From Verrucomicrobia bacterium LP2A (lineage in GTDB: Bacteria > Verrucomicrobiota > Verrucomicrobiia > Methylacidiphilales > Methylacidiphilaceae): DNA of 64,000 nt. Of the stretch, positions 17,745 through 26,702 are shown in pieces. The translations under genes were made by a program, and so were the position numbers. The notes under the pieces were generated by a model. The model was not told the DNA's origin. It did not search any database and saw nothing but the letters and a program-made list of their open reading frames with translations. Each line of letters begins with the position of its first letter. Position 1 is the first letter of the stretch. The DNA is taken from the NCBI GenBank assembly GCA_000526255.1, contig JAFS01000002.1:620001-684000 (forward strand), read 5' to 3'.

Positions 17745-19139
17745 TTAACTGGGACTCTCCAGCTTTTCAATCAACTCGCGGACGATCGTTTCAAAACGGG
17801 CTTCCGATTGCAGCTTTTCCGCGATCACTCGTTGGGCATGGAGGACAGTGCCATGATCTCGACCACCAAAGTTTTCCCCGATTTGCGCGAGAGAACAGGT
17901 GGTGAGTTTGCGGCTCAAATACATGGCTACCATACGCGGCAGGGTAATATGCGCCAAGCGTCGTTTGCTCGTCATGTCGGCGAGACGAATGTCGAAGGCC
18001 TCGGCGACCTGCTTCTGGATTGATTCGATCGTGACGCCCTGCACCGAATTGCTGCGGAAGAGATCCTTGAGAAGAAGCTGCACCTGTCCCGCAGTCAGCT
18101 TCTCCGGATGGAGGGCGGCGAAAGCCGCGACGCGATTGAGGGCGCCCTCGAGCTGGCGGACGTTGTTCTGAATCCGTTCCGCAATCGTGGAAAGGATTTC
18201 ATCGGGTATGACGATCGATAGGCGCTGCATCTTATGGCGCAGAATCGCTAGCCGGGTTTCCAACTGAGGAGGAAGAACTTCCGCGGCCAGGCCCCATTCG
18301 AATCGCGAGGTGAGGCGTTTTTCCAGCGTCTGCATGGCGCTCGGGACCGCGTCGCTGGTCAAGACGATCTGCTTGCTCCCGTCGAACAGGCAGTTGAAGG
18401 TATGGAAAAATTCTTCCTGCGAGCGTTCCTTCCCCGCCAGGAACTGGACGTCGTCGAGGAGGAGAACGTCGACTTCCCTGTACTTCTTGCGAAAGCGGAG
18501 CAGAGAGCTCTTTTGGATGGCGTCGATGAACTCGTTGGTGAACTGCTCGCAAGTCACATACTGCACGTGAAGGGAGCGCTGGAGCCGATGGATTTCATTG
18601 CCGATGGCCTGCATGAGATGCGTCTTTCCGAGCCCGACCTTCCCATAAAAGAAGACGGGGTTGTACGCTCGGGAGGGTGCGCCAGCGACCGCATGGGCCG
18701 CAGCGTAGGCAAATTCGCTGTTGGCTCCGACGATGAAAGTCTCGAACGTGTACCGGGGATTTAAGCCGTTCGAGGGGGGAGCATCGCCGGCGCCGTTCGC
18801 GCGGCGCTCCGACTTTACTTCCTTTGCGGGGTGCTCCGGAGCGGCCGCCTTGCTACTAGACTGGGCCGCAGGGAAGCCGACCCGGACCTGCCGCCCGAGG
18901 ACCTTCGCGAGCGCCCTCGTAAGTTGGGGGAGATAGTTCTCCTCGATCCAATAGCGATAGATCGAGTCGGGCGCTTCCAAAACGACCTCCTCGCCGGAAA
19001 GAGCGAGGATTCGGAGGGGAGAAAACCAGCGTTCGACCGCCTCCCGAGAGGCGATGGTTTGCATCTCCGCGCAGACTTTTTCCCAGAGCCAGGCAAGATC
19101 AACCGACGAGTTATTCACAAGTTGTACACACGAAAGCAT
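17745..19139 (-). CDS. dnaA: Chromosomal replication initiator protein DnaA
   Basis: AAA+ initiator that binds DnaA boxes and opens oriC. The 464-residue product has the N-terminal interaction domain (about 12-90), a variable lysine/alanine-rich linker (about 90-130), then the ATPase core with NPRYTFETFIVGANSEFAYAA, Walker A FFYGKVGLGKTHLMQAIG, Walker B DVLLLDDVQFLAGK and the arginine-finger region. The C-terminal domain ends with the DnaA signature FGGRDHGTVLHA. The ATG at 19137-19139 has a GGGAAAG ribosome binding site close upstream. Two DnaA box matches lie within its first codons. Confidence 0.97.
   Translation of the reverse strand: MLSCVQLVNNSSVDLAWLWEKVCAEMQTIASREAVERWFSPLRILALSGEEVVLEAPDSIYRYWIEENYLPQLTRALAKVLGRQVRVGFPAAQSSSKAAAPEHPAKEVKSERRANGAGDAPPSNGLNPRYTFETFIVGANSEFAYAAAHAVAGAPSRAYNPVFFYGKVGLGKTHLMQAIGNEIHRLQRSLHVQYVTCEQFTNEFIDAIQKSSLLRFRKKYREVDVLLLDDVQFLAGKERSQEEFFHTFNCLFDGSKQIVLTSDAVPSAMQTLEKRLTSRFEWGLAAEVLPPQLETRLAILRHKMQRLSIVIPDEILSTIAERIQNNVRQLEGALNRVAAFAALHPEKLTAGQVQLLLKDLFRSNSVQGVTIESIQKQVAEAFDIRLADMTSKRRLAHITLPRMVAMYLSRKLTTCSLAQIGENFGGRDHGTVLHAQRVIAEKLQSEARFETIVRELIEKLESPS
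19111..19130 (+). promoter_or_regulatory. Paired DnaA box-like sites at the dnaA start
   Basis: TTATTCACA at 19111-19119 matches the TTATNCACA consensus and TTGTACACA at 19122-19130 is a second, weaker match two bases further on. They lie inside codons 4-10 of dnaA, downstream of its promoter, where DnaA binding could repress its own transcription. Confidence 0.5.
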
Positions 19140-19481
19140 TCTTTCCCGCGCTTCCTCTGGGCGAGAATTATAATTAATTGATGCCGAACGGACTAGAAAT
19201 ACAAAAGCAACGAAGTGAATCCGGATCCAAGGGAAAAGCAGGCGCGGATTTTGCTCGGTTATTCACGGCGATAAGAAAGCCGGGTTGAAAGCCGGTTTGT
19301 CTGGTCTGGTATGAGAAAATGCATCGTAAAAGCGGAAAGCGCATCGGACAAGGGAAACCCCCGTTGGGGAAACTTTTTTTCCTTTCCATTGACGATCCAA
19401 TTTTTCGTGCTCCTGCTCAGTCGGAAATGAAGAAAAGATCCCTCAACTAGGAGTCGAGCGCGAAGGCGGCTCTGCTCTCTC
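19140..19481. other. Intergenic region between dnaA and aroE
   Basis: 342 bp without a credible gene; both flanking genes are on the minus strand. It holds the dnaA promoter near 19167, another DnaA box-like site TTATTCACG at 19259-19267, and a run CCCCCGTTGGGGAAACTTTTTTT at about 19358-19380 with only a 4-bp stem. The region is relatively A+T rich. It is a second candidate part of oriC. A single 71-codon frame (19174-19389, minus) has no recognisable family features. Confidence 0.5.
19167..19172 (-). promoter_or_regulatory. Minus 10 element of the dnaA promoter
   Basis: The minus strand reads a perfect TATAAT within AATTAATTATAATTCTCG, in an A+T-rich patch. No good minus 35 hexamer sits 16-18 bp upstream. 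Initiation about 7 bases downstream would leave a leader of about 20 bases before the dnaA ATG, with the GGGAAAG site inside it. Confidence 0.5.
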
Positions 19482-20399
19482 TTACCGGGCGTGCTTTTCT
19501 CCCCTCCGAGCGGAGAGGGCGGTGGCGAGCGCCTCGCGCATGACGGAGAGCGGGGCGGGAGCGCAGGTCCAGAGTTCGAAGGCTAGAGAGGCCTGGTGGA
19601 GAAGCATCCCGAGCCCGTTTGCGGTGCGGGCTCCCCTTTGCCGGGCGGCTTCGAGCAGCGGCGGCTCGGGGGGCCAATAACGCAGGTCCAGAACGAAAAG
19701 ACCCGGACGAAGAAGACGATCGAGAAAGCCTGAATTTCTCAAGAGGGGGGGATCCTCAGCGAGAGAGGAGACGAGAAGGTCAGCGTTCGAGGCCGCTTGA
19801 AGAAGGGCAGCTTCCTCCCAGGGGATGAGCTTAACTCGCGAGCGCGACTCGATCTCTCTGGCAAGGGAGAGCGCTTTGGAAGCCGTGCGGTTCGCAAGAT
19901 GAAGGAGAGGGCAACCTTCCCAGGAAGCTTGACGCGCAAGTGCCGCGCCTGCGCCGCCGAGCCCCAGAAAGAGAATGCGCAAGTCGGAGAGGGAAACCGA
20001 AAAGTCTTCCTCCACGGCGAGCACCCATCCTCGCCCGTCGGTGTTGTGGCCCTCGAGAACTCCGTTCTCGTGCCGCACAGTGTTGACGGAGCCGAGCCGG
20101 AGCGCGGTTGTCGCCCGCCGATCACAGAGCCGAAGCATCTCCTGCTTGAGAGGAGCCGTACAGTTCCATCCAGAAAAGCCGATCGTCTTCAGACGATCGA
20201 TGACCGAGCCGAGCCCGCCGATGTCCACTTCGATGCGGCCATATCCCCCGGGCCAGCCGATCGCGGCGAACGCGGCTCGATGGATGGCCGGAGAGAACGA
20301 ATGGGCGATCGGAAAGCCGAGAACCGCATAGGATTTCGGCCAGGGGAGCACCCGAGGGAGGCTGGGAAGACGCCAAATTGCGCTTGCGAGGTCGGCCAT
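19482..20399 (-). CDS. aroE: Shikimate dehydrogenase (NADP+)
   Basis: Reduces 3-dehydroshikimate in chorismate synthesis. The 305-residue product has YAVLGFPIAHSFSPAIHRAAF (substrate-binding serines), NCTAPLKQEML with the catalytic lysine, NTDGRGWVLA and the nucleotide-binding ILFLGLGGAGAALA, and ends with NGLGMLLHQASLAFELW. The start ATG at 20397-20399 (MADLASAIWRLP) gives about 20 residues before the core. The open frame continues upstream for another 480 codons over cysE; that extension is an antisense shadow. It is divergent from cysE with about 155 bp between the starts. Confidence 0.94.
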   Translation of the reverse strand: MADLASAIWRLPSLPRVLPWPKSYAVLGFPIAHSFSPAIHRAAFAAIGWPGGYGRIEVDIGGLGSVIDRLKTIGFSGWNCTAPLKQEMLRLCDRRATTALRLGSVNTVRHENGVLEGHNTDGRGWVLAVEEDFSVSLSDLRILFLGLGGAGAALARQASWEGCPLLHLANRTASKALSLAREIESRSRVKLIPWEEAALLQAASNADLLVSSLAEDPPLLRNSGFLDRLLRPGLFVLDLRYWPPEPPLLEAARQRGARTANGLGMLLHQASLAFELWTCAPAPLSVMREALATALSARRGEKHAR

Positions 20400-20555
20400 A
20401 TGAGGGAATCCTCTGACTGTAGAGGAGAAGAGAGGGATCAACAACGATCTCTCACGGGAAATGTCCGAGCATTCGCAGAATCGAGTCCCGCGGGCAGGGA
20501 GCGAGAAAAGAAGGAAATCCGTTGGAGGGATGAGGCAAGGCTCGTCCGATCGGTG

Positions 20556-21443
20556 ATGCCACTTCCGGGAATTTCCGAAGCGCTGCTCCGCTCCTATGAC
20601 AAGGATGGCGGAATCAATCGGGCCGATCGCGCCAATTTTCCTTCCAAGCCTGCGGTCGCGCGGATGATGGAGGATCTGTTGGCTCTGCTCTTCCCCGGAT
20701 TCTATTCCCCTCCTCCCCGCTCCTCCCGCGAGCTCTCCGACTTCGTCGAGGAGCGTCTGGCACGCCTCCATCGCAGCTTGACCGAGGAGCTTCGCAAGAG
20801 CCTGGGCCCAAAGGCCGAACACGGTGGGGAAGATGAAGCGGTGGCCACCTGGTTTTTGGCTCGGCTTCCCGAAACACGGGAGCGGCTCGCGACTGATGTG
20901 GAAGCCACATTTGCGGGCGACCCGGCTGCGGCAAGCACCGAGGAAGTCTTGCTCGCCTATCCCGGAGTGGAAGCGATCGCCACCTACCGGCTGGCGCATC
21001 TTCTTTACCTGCGCGGGGTGCCGCTGCTTCCGCGCATGATGACCGAGTGGGCCCACGGCCGGACCGGAATCGATATCCATCCCGGGGCGGAGATCGGCCC
21101 CTACTTTTTTATCGACCACGGCACAGGCATCGTGATCGGAGAGACCTGCCGGATCGGAAAAGCCGTAAAGGTCTATCATGGCGTTACCCTTGGGGCCCGG
21201 TCGACGGCCGGGGGGAGAAGGCTTCAGGGGAGCAAGAGGCATCCGACCATCGAGGATCACGTGACGATCTATCCCGGCGCCACGATCCTCGGAGGCGAGA
21301 CGGTCATCGGAGCGCACAGCGTGATCGGAGGAAACGTCTGGCTTACCGAAGCCGTACCGCCCTATTCCGTGGTGACGTTGGTCCAGCAGGAGGCCCAAGT
21401 ACGGAAGCGGGGATCGGATCCCGGAGCCTCCGCCAGTGCATGA
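20556..21443 (+). CDS. cysE: Serine O-acetyltransferase
   Basis: Makes O-acetylserine, the direct precursor of cysteine. The 295-residue product has an N-terminal helical domain and a C-terminal left-handed beta helix with GRTGIDIHPGAEIG, FFIDHGTGIVIGETC, VYHGVTLGA and IGAHSVIGGNVWLTEAVPP. The catalytic histidines lie in FIDHGTG and VYHGVTLG. The ATG at 20556 is preferred; GTG at 20553 is adjacent. The open frame upstream overlaps aroE and has no family similarity. The stop overlaps the start of the cysteine desulfurase gene, linking cysteine synthesis with sulfur mobilisation. Confidence 0.94.
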   Translation: MPLPGISEALLRSYDKDGGINRADRANFPSKPAVARMMEDLLALLFPGFYSPPPRSSRELSDFVEERLARLHRSLTEELRKSLGPKAEHGGEDEAVATWFLARLPETRERLATDVEATFAGDPAAASTEEVLLAYPGVEAIATYRLAHLLYLRGVPLLPRMMTEWAHGRTGIDIHPGAEIGPYFFIDHGTGIVIGETCRIGKAVKVYHGVTLGARSTAGGRRLQGSKRHPTIEDHVTIYPGATILGGETVIGAHSVIGGNVWLTEAVPPYSVVTLVQQEAQVRKRGSDPGASASA

Positions 21444-22576
21444 AGCGGATCTACCTCGACTATAATGCGACCGCTCCGCTCGATTCCCGGGCCCGAGCGG
21501 CAATGGAGCCCTACCTCGACCTGCGGGGCAATCCCTCGAGCCTGCATGCGGAGGGAAGACGGGCGCGCGCTGCGATCGATCTGGCTCGGGAACGAATTGC
21601 CGCCTTGTTACGGGTGAAACCGAGGGAGATCGTTTTCGTGTCGAGCGGCAGCCAGAGCGACTCTCTGGGCATCGTCGGCCTGGCACGCGGGCTGCGCAAC
21701 AAGGGCAGTCACCTGATCTGCTCGGCGATCGAGCATCCCGCGGTGGCAAAAGCAATGGCCTTTCTGGAAAGGGAGGGATTTTTTGTGTCGAGAGCGCCCG
21801 TCGATCCATTTGGGACGGTTGATCTGGACTGGTTGAAAGCAAGCTTTCGGCCCGAGACGACTCTGGTCTCCATTCTTTCGGCCAGCAACGAGATCGGTAC
21901 GCGCCAGCCGATGTCGGCGATCGGGCGGCTCTGCACGGAAAGAGGGGTCGTATTCCACAGCGATGTCGTCCAGAGCGCCGGAAAGGAAAAGCTCCGCTTT
22001 GCAGAGTGGGGCGTTTCGTCCGCTAGCATGGCGGCTCATAAGTTCGGAGGTCCGCTGGGAGCGGCCTTGCTCTACGTGCGCGCCGGACTCCCTCTCGACC
22101 GGGTCGTCTTCGGGGGAGAGCAGGAAGAAGGCCGATGGGCAGGAACGGAAAACGTGGGGGCGATCGTCGGCATGGCGGAAGCATTGGGCCGGGCCGAGGA
22201 AGAGCGGGAGAGTGAATCGGTGCGTCAGTGGGAGCTCACGGAGCGGCTTTGGCAGGGGATCGCGGACCTTCCTGGCATCCGAAGATGGGGCCATCCGATT
22301 GACAGATTGCCCAACACTCTTGCGGTCGGCTTTTCCGAGTTGGACGGAGAAAGCCTATTGATCGGCCTGGATCTGGAGGGAATTGCCGCTTCGGGAGGGT
22401 CCGCATGCTCCTCCGGCGCCTTGCGACCCTCGCCCGCTCTCTTGGCGATGGGGGCAAGCAAGGCGCAAGCCCGATCGATGGTCCGGTTTTCCCTGGGAAA
22501 GGGAGTCGGCCGGGAGGAGATCGAGGAGGCGATCCCTCGATTCCGCAGAGTCGTCCTGAATCAGTCGTCCGGCTAG
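21440..22576 (+). CDS. Cysteine desulfurase (NifS/IscS type)
   Basis: PLP enzyme that releases sulfur from cysteine for Fe-S cluster or thio-cofactor synthesis. The 378-residue product begins MKRIYLDYNATAPLD; it has GNPSSLHAEGR, VFVSSGSQSDSLG, the PLP lysine in MAAHKFGGPLGAAL and the persulfide cysteine in SGGSACSSGAL, a class I arrangement. It starts within the cysE stop (ATGA at 21440-21443). No scaffold iscU or sufU follows; the sufCBD genes are 6-9 kb away without their own sufS, so this enzyme may supply them. Its 3 prime end overlaps the convergent epimerase by 4 bp. Confidence 0.9.
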   Translation: MKRIYLDYNATAPLDSRARAAMEPYLDLRGNPSSLHAEGRRARAAIDLARERIAALLRVKPREIVFVSSGSQSDSLGIVGLARGLRNKGSHLICSAIEHPAVAKAMAFLEREGFFVSRAPVDPFGTVDLDWLKASFRPETTLVSILSASNEIGTRQPMSAIGRLCTERGVVFHSDVVQSAGKEKLRFAEWGVSSASMAAHKFGGPLGAALLYVRAGLPLDRVVFGGEQEEGRWAGTENVGAIVGMAEALGRAEEERESESVRQWELTERLWQGIADLPGIRRWGHPIDRLPNTLAVGFSELDGESLLIGLDLEGIAASGGSACSSGALRPSPALLAMGASKAQARSMVRFSLGKGVGREEIEEAIPRFRRVVLNQSSG

Positions 22577-23676
22577 AACTTTTCTTCCCCGCTCCGGAGG
22601 GCGCTCGAGAGGCCTTCGCGAAACGGCAGGAACTCGATGCCGAGGTCCCTGGCGGCGAGGGAGGGATCGCCGATGTTTCCTTCCTCGAGCATGAGAAGCG
22701 CCTCGCGGCCGATGGGCAGCTTCGAGGGGAGCCCTTCGGCGAAATGCGCCAGGGTGCGCGCAAGCGGCCAGGGTACGGGAAGGAAAAGGATGGGGCGCGG
22801 TCGAAGGCTCAGCAAGCCCATGCTACCCCAAGCCGTGAGCAGGATGCTCCACCCCTCCGGAGGAAAGCCGCCGGCCAGCCCGAGGAGGGCAGAGAGGGGA
22901 AAAAGGAAGAAGATCGCCGCGAAGAGGAGGAGGCGCGAGGCGAGCCGAGCCGGGGAAGGGATAGAGCAGACCGGCTGGCGCCCGCTTTTCAGGAGAAGGG
23001 AGCAGATCTCCGAAAGGCTCACGCGATCCGGTCCGCAGATCACATATTCCCTTCGAATCGTTTGCGGGAGAATCAACGCCCGGGTGAACGCCGTGACGAC
23101 ATCCCCTACAGCGACCGGTTGGAGCGGAGTCGCTCCGCCTCCCGGAAGGGGAAGGATTCCGAAGTACCGGAAGAGAGGCCGGGAAAAGAGATCGCGGAAG
23201 ACGCTCAAAAAATGATCGTCCGGTCCGTAGATGACCGAAGGCCGAAAGATTGTCCAGTGAAGATCGCTCGATCGCACCAGCTCTTCGGCGGTCCACTTGG
23301 TCTGGTGATAACGGGAGGGTGCGTAAGGACGCGAGCCCAAGGCGCTCATGTGGAGCCAGCGGCGCACGCCGTTTTCCTTGGCCGCGGCCAGGAGGAGCCG
23401 CGTGGTCTGGACGTGCGCTTCGCGGTAAGAGCCGCCCCGGCTCTCTCTCAAGATCCCGATGAGGTGAATGACCGCATCGATTCCCTGGGTCGCCCGCCGG
23501 CAGACATCCGGGTCGAGCGGGTTGCCTGCAACGATCGTGCAGCCATCCAAGGGAAGGCCCCTTTGGCGACCGGTCCCACGAGTGAGGACCCGGACTTGGT
23601 ATCCGAGCTCGACGAGGCGACCGACCAGACGACTCCCGATGAAGCCGGTGCCTCCGGTAACGAGAATGGTGGCCAT
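22573..23676 (-). CDS. NAD(P)-binding epimerase of the NDUFA9-like (complex I associated) family
   Basis: Atypical short-chain dehydrogenase fold, 367 residues. MATILVTGGTGFIGSRLV is the dinucleotide-binding start; HLIGILRE, the SRYHQTKWTAEELVR segment with the usual YxxxK catalytic pair, and FRPSVIYGPDDHFL follow, typical of the COG0702/NDUFA9-like proteins. A strongly hydrophobic region at about residues 245-310 is an addition and suggests membrane attachment. The ATG at 23674-23676 has a GAGGGAAGAAG ribosome binding site. The substrate is unknown. Confidence 0.82.
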   Translation of the reverse strand: MATILVTGGTGFIGSRLVGRLVELGYQVRVLTRGTGRQRGLPLDGCTIVAGNPLDPDVCRRATQGIDAVIHLIGILRESRGGSYREAHVQTTRLLLAAAKENGVRRWLHMSALGSRPYAPSRYHQTKWTAEELVRSSDLHWTIFRPSVIYGPDDHFLSVFRDLFSRPLFRYFGILPLPGGGATPLQPVAVGDVVTAFTRALILPQTIRREYVICGPDRVSLSEICSLLLKSGRQPVCSIPSPARLASRLLLFAAIFFLFPLSALLGLAGGFPPEGWSILLTAWGSMGLLSLRPRPILFLPVPWPLARTLAHFAEGLPSKLPIGREALLMLEEGNIGDPSLAARDLGIEFLPFREGLSSALRSGEEKF

Positions 23677-23935
23677 CTTCTTCCCTCCTCGAACTGCCCG
23701 GATGAACCCCACCGCCCTTTCCCAGCGAGCGGATTCGGCGGCTAGGAGCTTCGGTACCCCCGGACCTGCCCCTCTGGCAAGCGATAAACTCGCCTTCTCG
23801 CGGAGACGGAGCCCCCCTCCCTCATCGATTTCACTGTGGAGCCTCCGACGCCACGGGCAGGAGAAGGCCAGCAGGAGAGGGAAATCGGAAAGGAGGTTTG
23901 CGAAGGGGCTCGATTTTCGCTATTGGGCAGATTCT

Positions 23936-24556
23936 ATGAAACGACGGTTTGTCCTGATCGCTCTCTGCTTTCTGCTTGCCTATGTGGATTCCTTTGCCAA
24001 AGCCCCGCAGGCTCCCACGCGGGGCAGGAGCGGCACGCCGACGGCCTTTTCGGCGATGCTGGTTGCACAACAGTACGCCCCCGAGGGGTCGCAAGCAAAA
24101 ATGCTGGCCATCATCGGCCCGCGCAGTCGGACCGCCCTCACCCCGACGACTTGGGAGTTCCTCTATTGGAACCAGGGCGGATGGAAGAACCTCAAGCGGA
24201 TCACGGTCATCGGTGGCCAAGTGCGTGACGTGCGGGAGGGGGTTGTCGAGATCGGACGGCGGGGCGTGTTTCGCTACAAGGAGTCACAAGCCTTCGATCC
24301 GAACCGGTTAAAGGTTGACTCGGACCGCGCCCTCCAGGTTATCCTCAAGACGGGTGCGGTCGGAAAGGCCAGCTTGAGCACCGTGCTCTTCGAGCTCGCT
24401 CGAAGCGGAGAGGAAGGCGAACCGAGTTGGCAGATGCATTTCTACGCGGATCGGCGGGGAATCGAGGCGGACATCGGGGTGGCACGCGTGGGAGCTGTTT
24501 CTGGAAAGATTCTCGAATTGCGCCTGAATCCAAGCCGAGCGACGGAAGGGTCGTAG
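23936..24556 (+). CDS. Secreted hypothetical protein, 206 aa
   Basis: No family recognised. The N terminus MKRRFVLIALCFLLAYVDSFAKA is a clear signal peptide with a likely cleavage after FAKA. The mature part is basic, with an NxxxWKNLKRITV-like stretch and a C-terminal IGVARVGAVSGKILELRLNP that suggests beta strands. It lies 79 bp upstream of the cell-wall amidase gene on the same strand, so an envelope role is possible, but this rests on location only. Starts upstream in the same frame (to 23468) would overlap the divergent epimerase and lack a signal sequence. Confidence 0.75.
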   Translation: MKRRFVLIALCFLLAYVDSFAKAPQAPTRGRSGTPTAFSAMLVAQQYAPEGSQAKMLAIIGPRSRTALTPTTWEFLYWNQGGWKNLKRITVIGGQVRDVREGVVEIGRRGVFRYKESQAFDPNRLKVDSDRALQVILKTGAVGKASLSTVLFELARSGEEGEPSWQMHFYADRRGIEADIGVARVGAVSGKILELRLNPSRATEGS

Positions 24557-24635
24557 TCGCGTGACGAAGGGCGAGCGGCGGCAGAACGCTCGGTTGCGCG
24601 GGAGCTAGCGAACTCTGGGGACGAAGAAGGCAAGA

Positions 24636-25928
24636 ATGGACTTGATCGTACGAAGGCTTGCATTCACGGGAATCGCCCTGATCCTGTGCGTCTCCCCTCT
24701 TGCTTCGCGGGCGGAATTGAGCCCGCTGGCCCCCGAACCCGATTGGAGCGCCTTGGATGCGTTCCAGGAAACGATGACGCGGGAAGAATTCGTTCACTGG
24801 ATCAACACGCTCTTCTGTCCGGACGGCTCCTTCTGGAAATTCACCGTCATCAACGGCAACGAAGTTACTCTCTTTGGAGACACGGAGCACACCCGCCTCC
24901 TCTATCGGCTTCGGTTGGCTCCAGATCTGGATTCGCAGCTTCCCCTGCGAGCAACGACGGTGAGCGGCTGGAAGCTTTCCAAAGCGGGGACGTCGACCAC
25001 GAAGCCGCTGCGCGGCCTGGTGATCTGCCTCGATCCGGGACACATCGGGGGCCGTTGGGCGAAGATGGAGCAGAGATTCTTCCAGATCGGCTCGGATCCG
25101 CCGGTCATCGAGGCGAATCTCAACATGCTCGCGGCCCAGCATGCGGCCAAGCTTTTGGAGACCGCAGGCGCCACAGTGGTCTGGACCAAGCGATTCTTCG
25201 AACCGGTCACGGCGATTCGCCCGGCTGGGCTACGAGAGGAAGCACTGGCCTCCCTCTATCCCTCGGGCGGGCCGGCCGCCGTGCCCGCGAGCTTTTCCCC
25301 CGAGTTGGAGCGACGGGTGGGTCGGGAAGAAGAGCTTCTCTTCTATCGAAACGCTGAAATTCGGGCGCGTGCGGAGGTGGTGGCAAAGCTCAATCCCGAT
25401 CTGACCCTCTGCATTCATTTCAATGCGGACAAGTGGTCGAGCCATCCGACTCGCGCCGAGCTCATCCCGCAGAGCCGCCTCGTCGCGTTCGTCCACGGCA
25501 ATTACTCCGAGGAGGAGTTGCGGTGCGACGATGAGAAGTGGGATCTCCTCTACAAGCTCCTCTCACGCACGAGCATTCCGGAAGCCGAGGCGGCGGAATC
25601 GATTGCCAAGCAGATGGAAGCGACGTGGAACTTCCCGCCGGAGAGCTACTCCAATTGGGCTGCGGCTCGGCGGGTGGGAGCAAGCCCCTACGTGTTTGCA
25701 CGGAATCTCCTGGCAAACCGTATTTATCACGGGCCAGTCGTTTTTGTCGAAGGCCCCTACATGAACGCCCAGGACTCCTATGACCGGATCATCGCGGGCG
25801 ATTATGAGGGAACACGGATCATCGGTGGGCGTACCTATCGGAGCCTCTTCGCCGAGTTCGGGGAGATCCTGGCGCGGGGCGTAACTGCCTGGGCGGGCGG
25901 GTCGACCTCAACCGTAGTGAAACACTGA
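24636..25928 (+). CDS. N-acetylmuramoyl-L-alanine amidase (Amidase_3)
   Basis: Zinc amidase that cuts the bond between N-acetylmuramic acid and the stem peptide. 430 residues with a signal peptide (about 1-27, ending SRA). The Amidase_3 core begins at about residue 125: VICLDPGHIGG with the first zinc histidine, PPVIEANLN with the zinc glutamate, and LCIHFNADKW with the second histidine at about residue 258. A stretch of about 90 residues before the core and insertions around 180-240 make it longer than AmiC-type catalytic domains. Periplasmic location is expected. Confidence 0.85.
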   Translation: MDLIVRRLAFTGIALILCVSPLASRAELSPLAPEPDWSALDAFQETMTREEFVHWINTLFCPDGSFWKFTVINGNEVTLFGDTEHTRLLYRLRLAPDLDSQLPLRATTVSGWKLSKAGTSTTKPLRGLVICLDPGHIGGRWAKMEQRFFQIGSDPPVIEANLNMLAAQHAAKLLETAGATVVWTKRFFEPVTAIRPAGLREEALASLYPSGGPAAVPASFSPELERRVGREEELLFYRNAEIRARAEVVAKLNPDLTLCIHFNADKWSSHPTRAELIPQSRLVAFVHGNYSEEELRCDDEKWDLLYKLLSRTSIPEAEAAESIAKQMEATWNFPPESYSNWAAARRVGASPYVFARNLLANRIYHGPVVFVEGPYMNAQDSYDRIIAGDYEGTRIIGGRTYRSLFAEFGEILARGVTAWAGGSTSTVVKH

Positions 25929-26003
25929 GGAGCCCGCACTCCGGCGCCCGCAGAGCTTTCGGAGGCTTCCCGTCCGCGGGAAAAAAGTATCAGGAATACC
26001 AGG

Positions 26004-26552
26004 CTAGACCAGCCCGAGCTGCATCTTGCCCTGCTCGCTGATCATGCCGGGATTCCAGGGTGGGTCCCAAACGAGATCGACACGAGCTTCTGTCACGCTG
26101 GGAATCTGTTGGATCCGGGCTTGGGCATCCTGTGCGATGACGACTCCCATGCCGCAGCCGGGAGCGGTGAGAGTCATCTTGACCACGACCTCGAAGGTTC
26201 CCGCCTCGCGAGGCAAAACCTGGCAGTCGTAGATCAATCCCAAATCGACGATGTTGACCGGAATTTCCGGGTCGAAAACCTGTCGGAGCCGGTTGTAAAC
26301 CATCTCCTCGTCGAGGTGTGCGCCGGGGGTCGGCTGGTCGGGCGAGCCCACGACAGGAGAGGCTTGCCCGATCGCGTCGGCATCCTTGGCATCCAAGCGG
26401 ACCAAGCAGCGAGAGTCGTACAAAAGGGTGTACGCTCCTCCGAGCGATTGGGTGATGACGACGGGTCTGTCTTTTGCTAGTTGGATCGGAGCACCGCTCG
26501 GGATCTGCACCGCATCGACGGATCGGGTTAGGAAGACGGACTCTTGTGCCAT
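26004..26552 (-). CDS. sufT: Fe-S cluster assembly protein SufT (DUF59/MIP18 domain)
   Basis: 182 residues: an N-terminal SufT-specific region of about 80 residues with VQIPSGAPIQL and a C-terminal DUF59 domain starting near DEEMVYNRLRQVFDPEIPVNIVDLGLIY. The conserved TAPGCGMG cysteine motif is present at about residue 130. SufT proteins help maturation of Fe-S proteins. It is on the same strand as sufCBD, 150 bp after sufD, and is the last gene of that group. The 150-bp gap shows no gene. Confidence 0.88.
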   Translation of the reverse strand: MAQESVFLTRSVDAVQIPSGAPIQLAKDRPVVITQSLGGAYTLLYDSRCLVRLDAKDADAIGQASPVVGSPDQPTPGAHLDEEMVYNRLRQVFDPEIPVNIVDLGLIYDCQVLPREAGTFEVVVKMTLTAPGCGMGVVIAQDAQARIQQIPSVTEARVDLVWDPPWNPGMISEQGKMQLGLV

Positions 26553-26702
26553 AGTTTCCCTTGCTTCTCCAATCGTGTCTCAATCGCGGGTCATCGCACC
26601 CTTCTCCATCGCCTTCTGCAGGCTAGCTTCTCCACCGACGGGATGCAAGGCTCAAGGGAGAGAACATTATTGGCATCCCGGAACGCTTGGCGAAGGAGGC
26701 GC

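Noticed and set aside
19360-19381. CCCCCGTTGGGG followed by T7
   Set aside because: Only a 4-bp stem, on the strand opposite to the flanking genes, so not called a terminator.
20400-21842. 480-codon upstream extension of the aroE frame
   Set aside because: It is antisense to cysE and the cysteine desulfurase, with no signal or family motifs; aroE starts at the ATG near 20399.
22405-23745. 446-codon plus-strand open frame
   Set aside because: Antisense to the NDUFA9-like gene, with very high charged-residue content and no fold pattern.
25967-25982. Hairpin TTCCCG-TCCG-CGGGAA between the amidase and sufT
   Set aside because: Perfect 6-bp stem but followed by A residues on the plus strand and by no T-tract on the minus strand, so it does not fit an intrinsic terminator.
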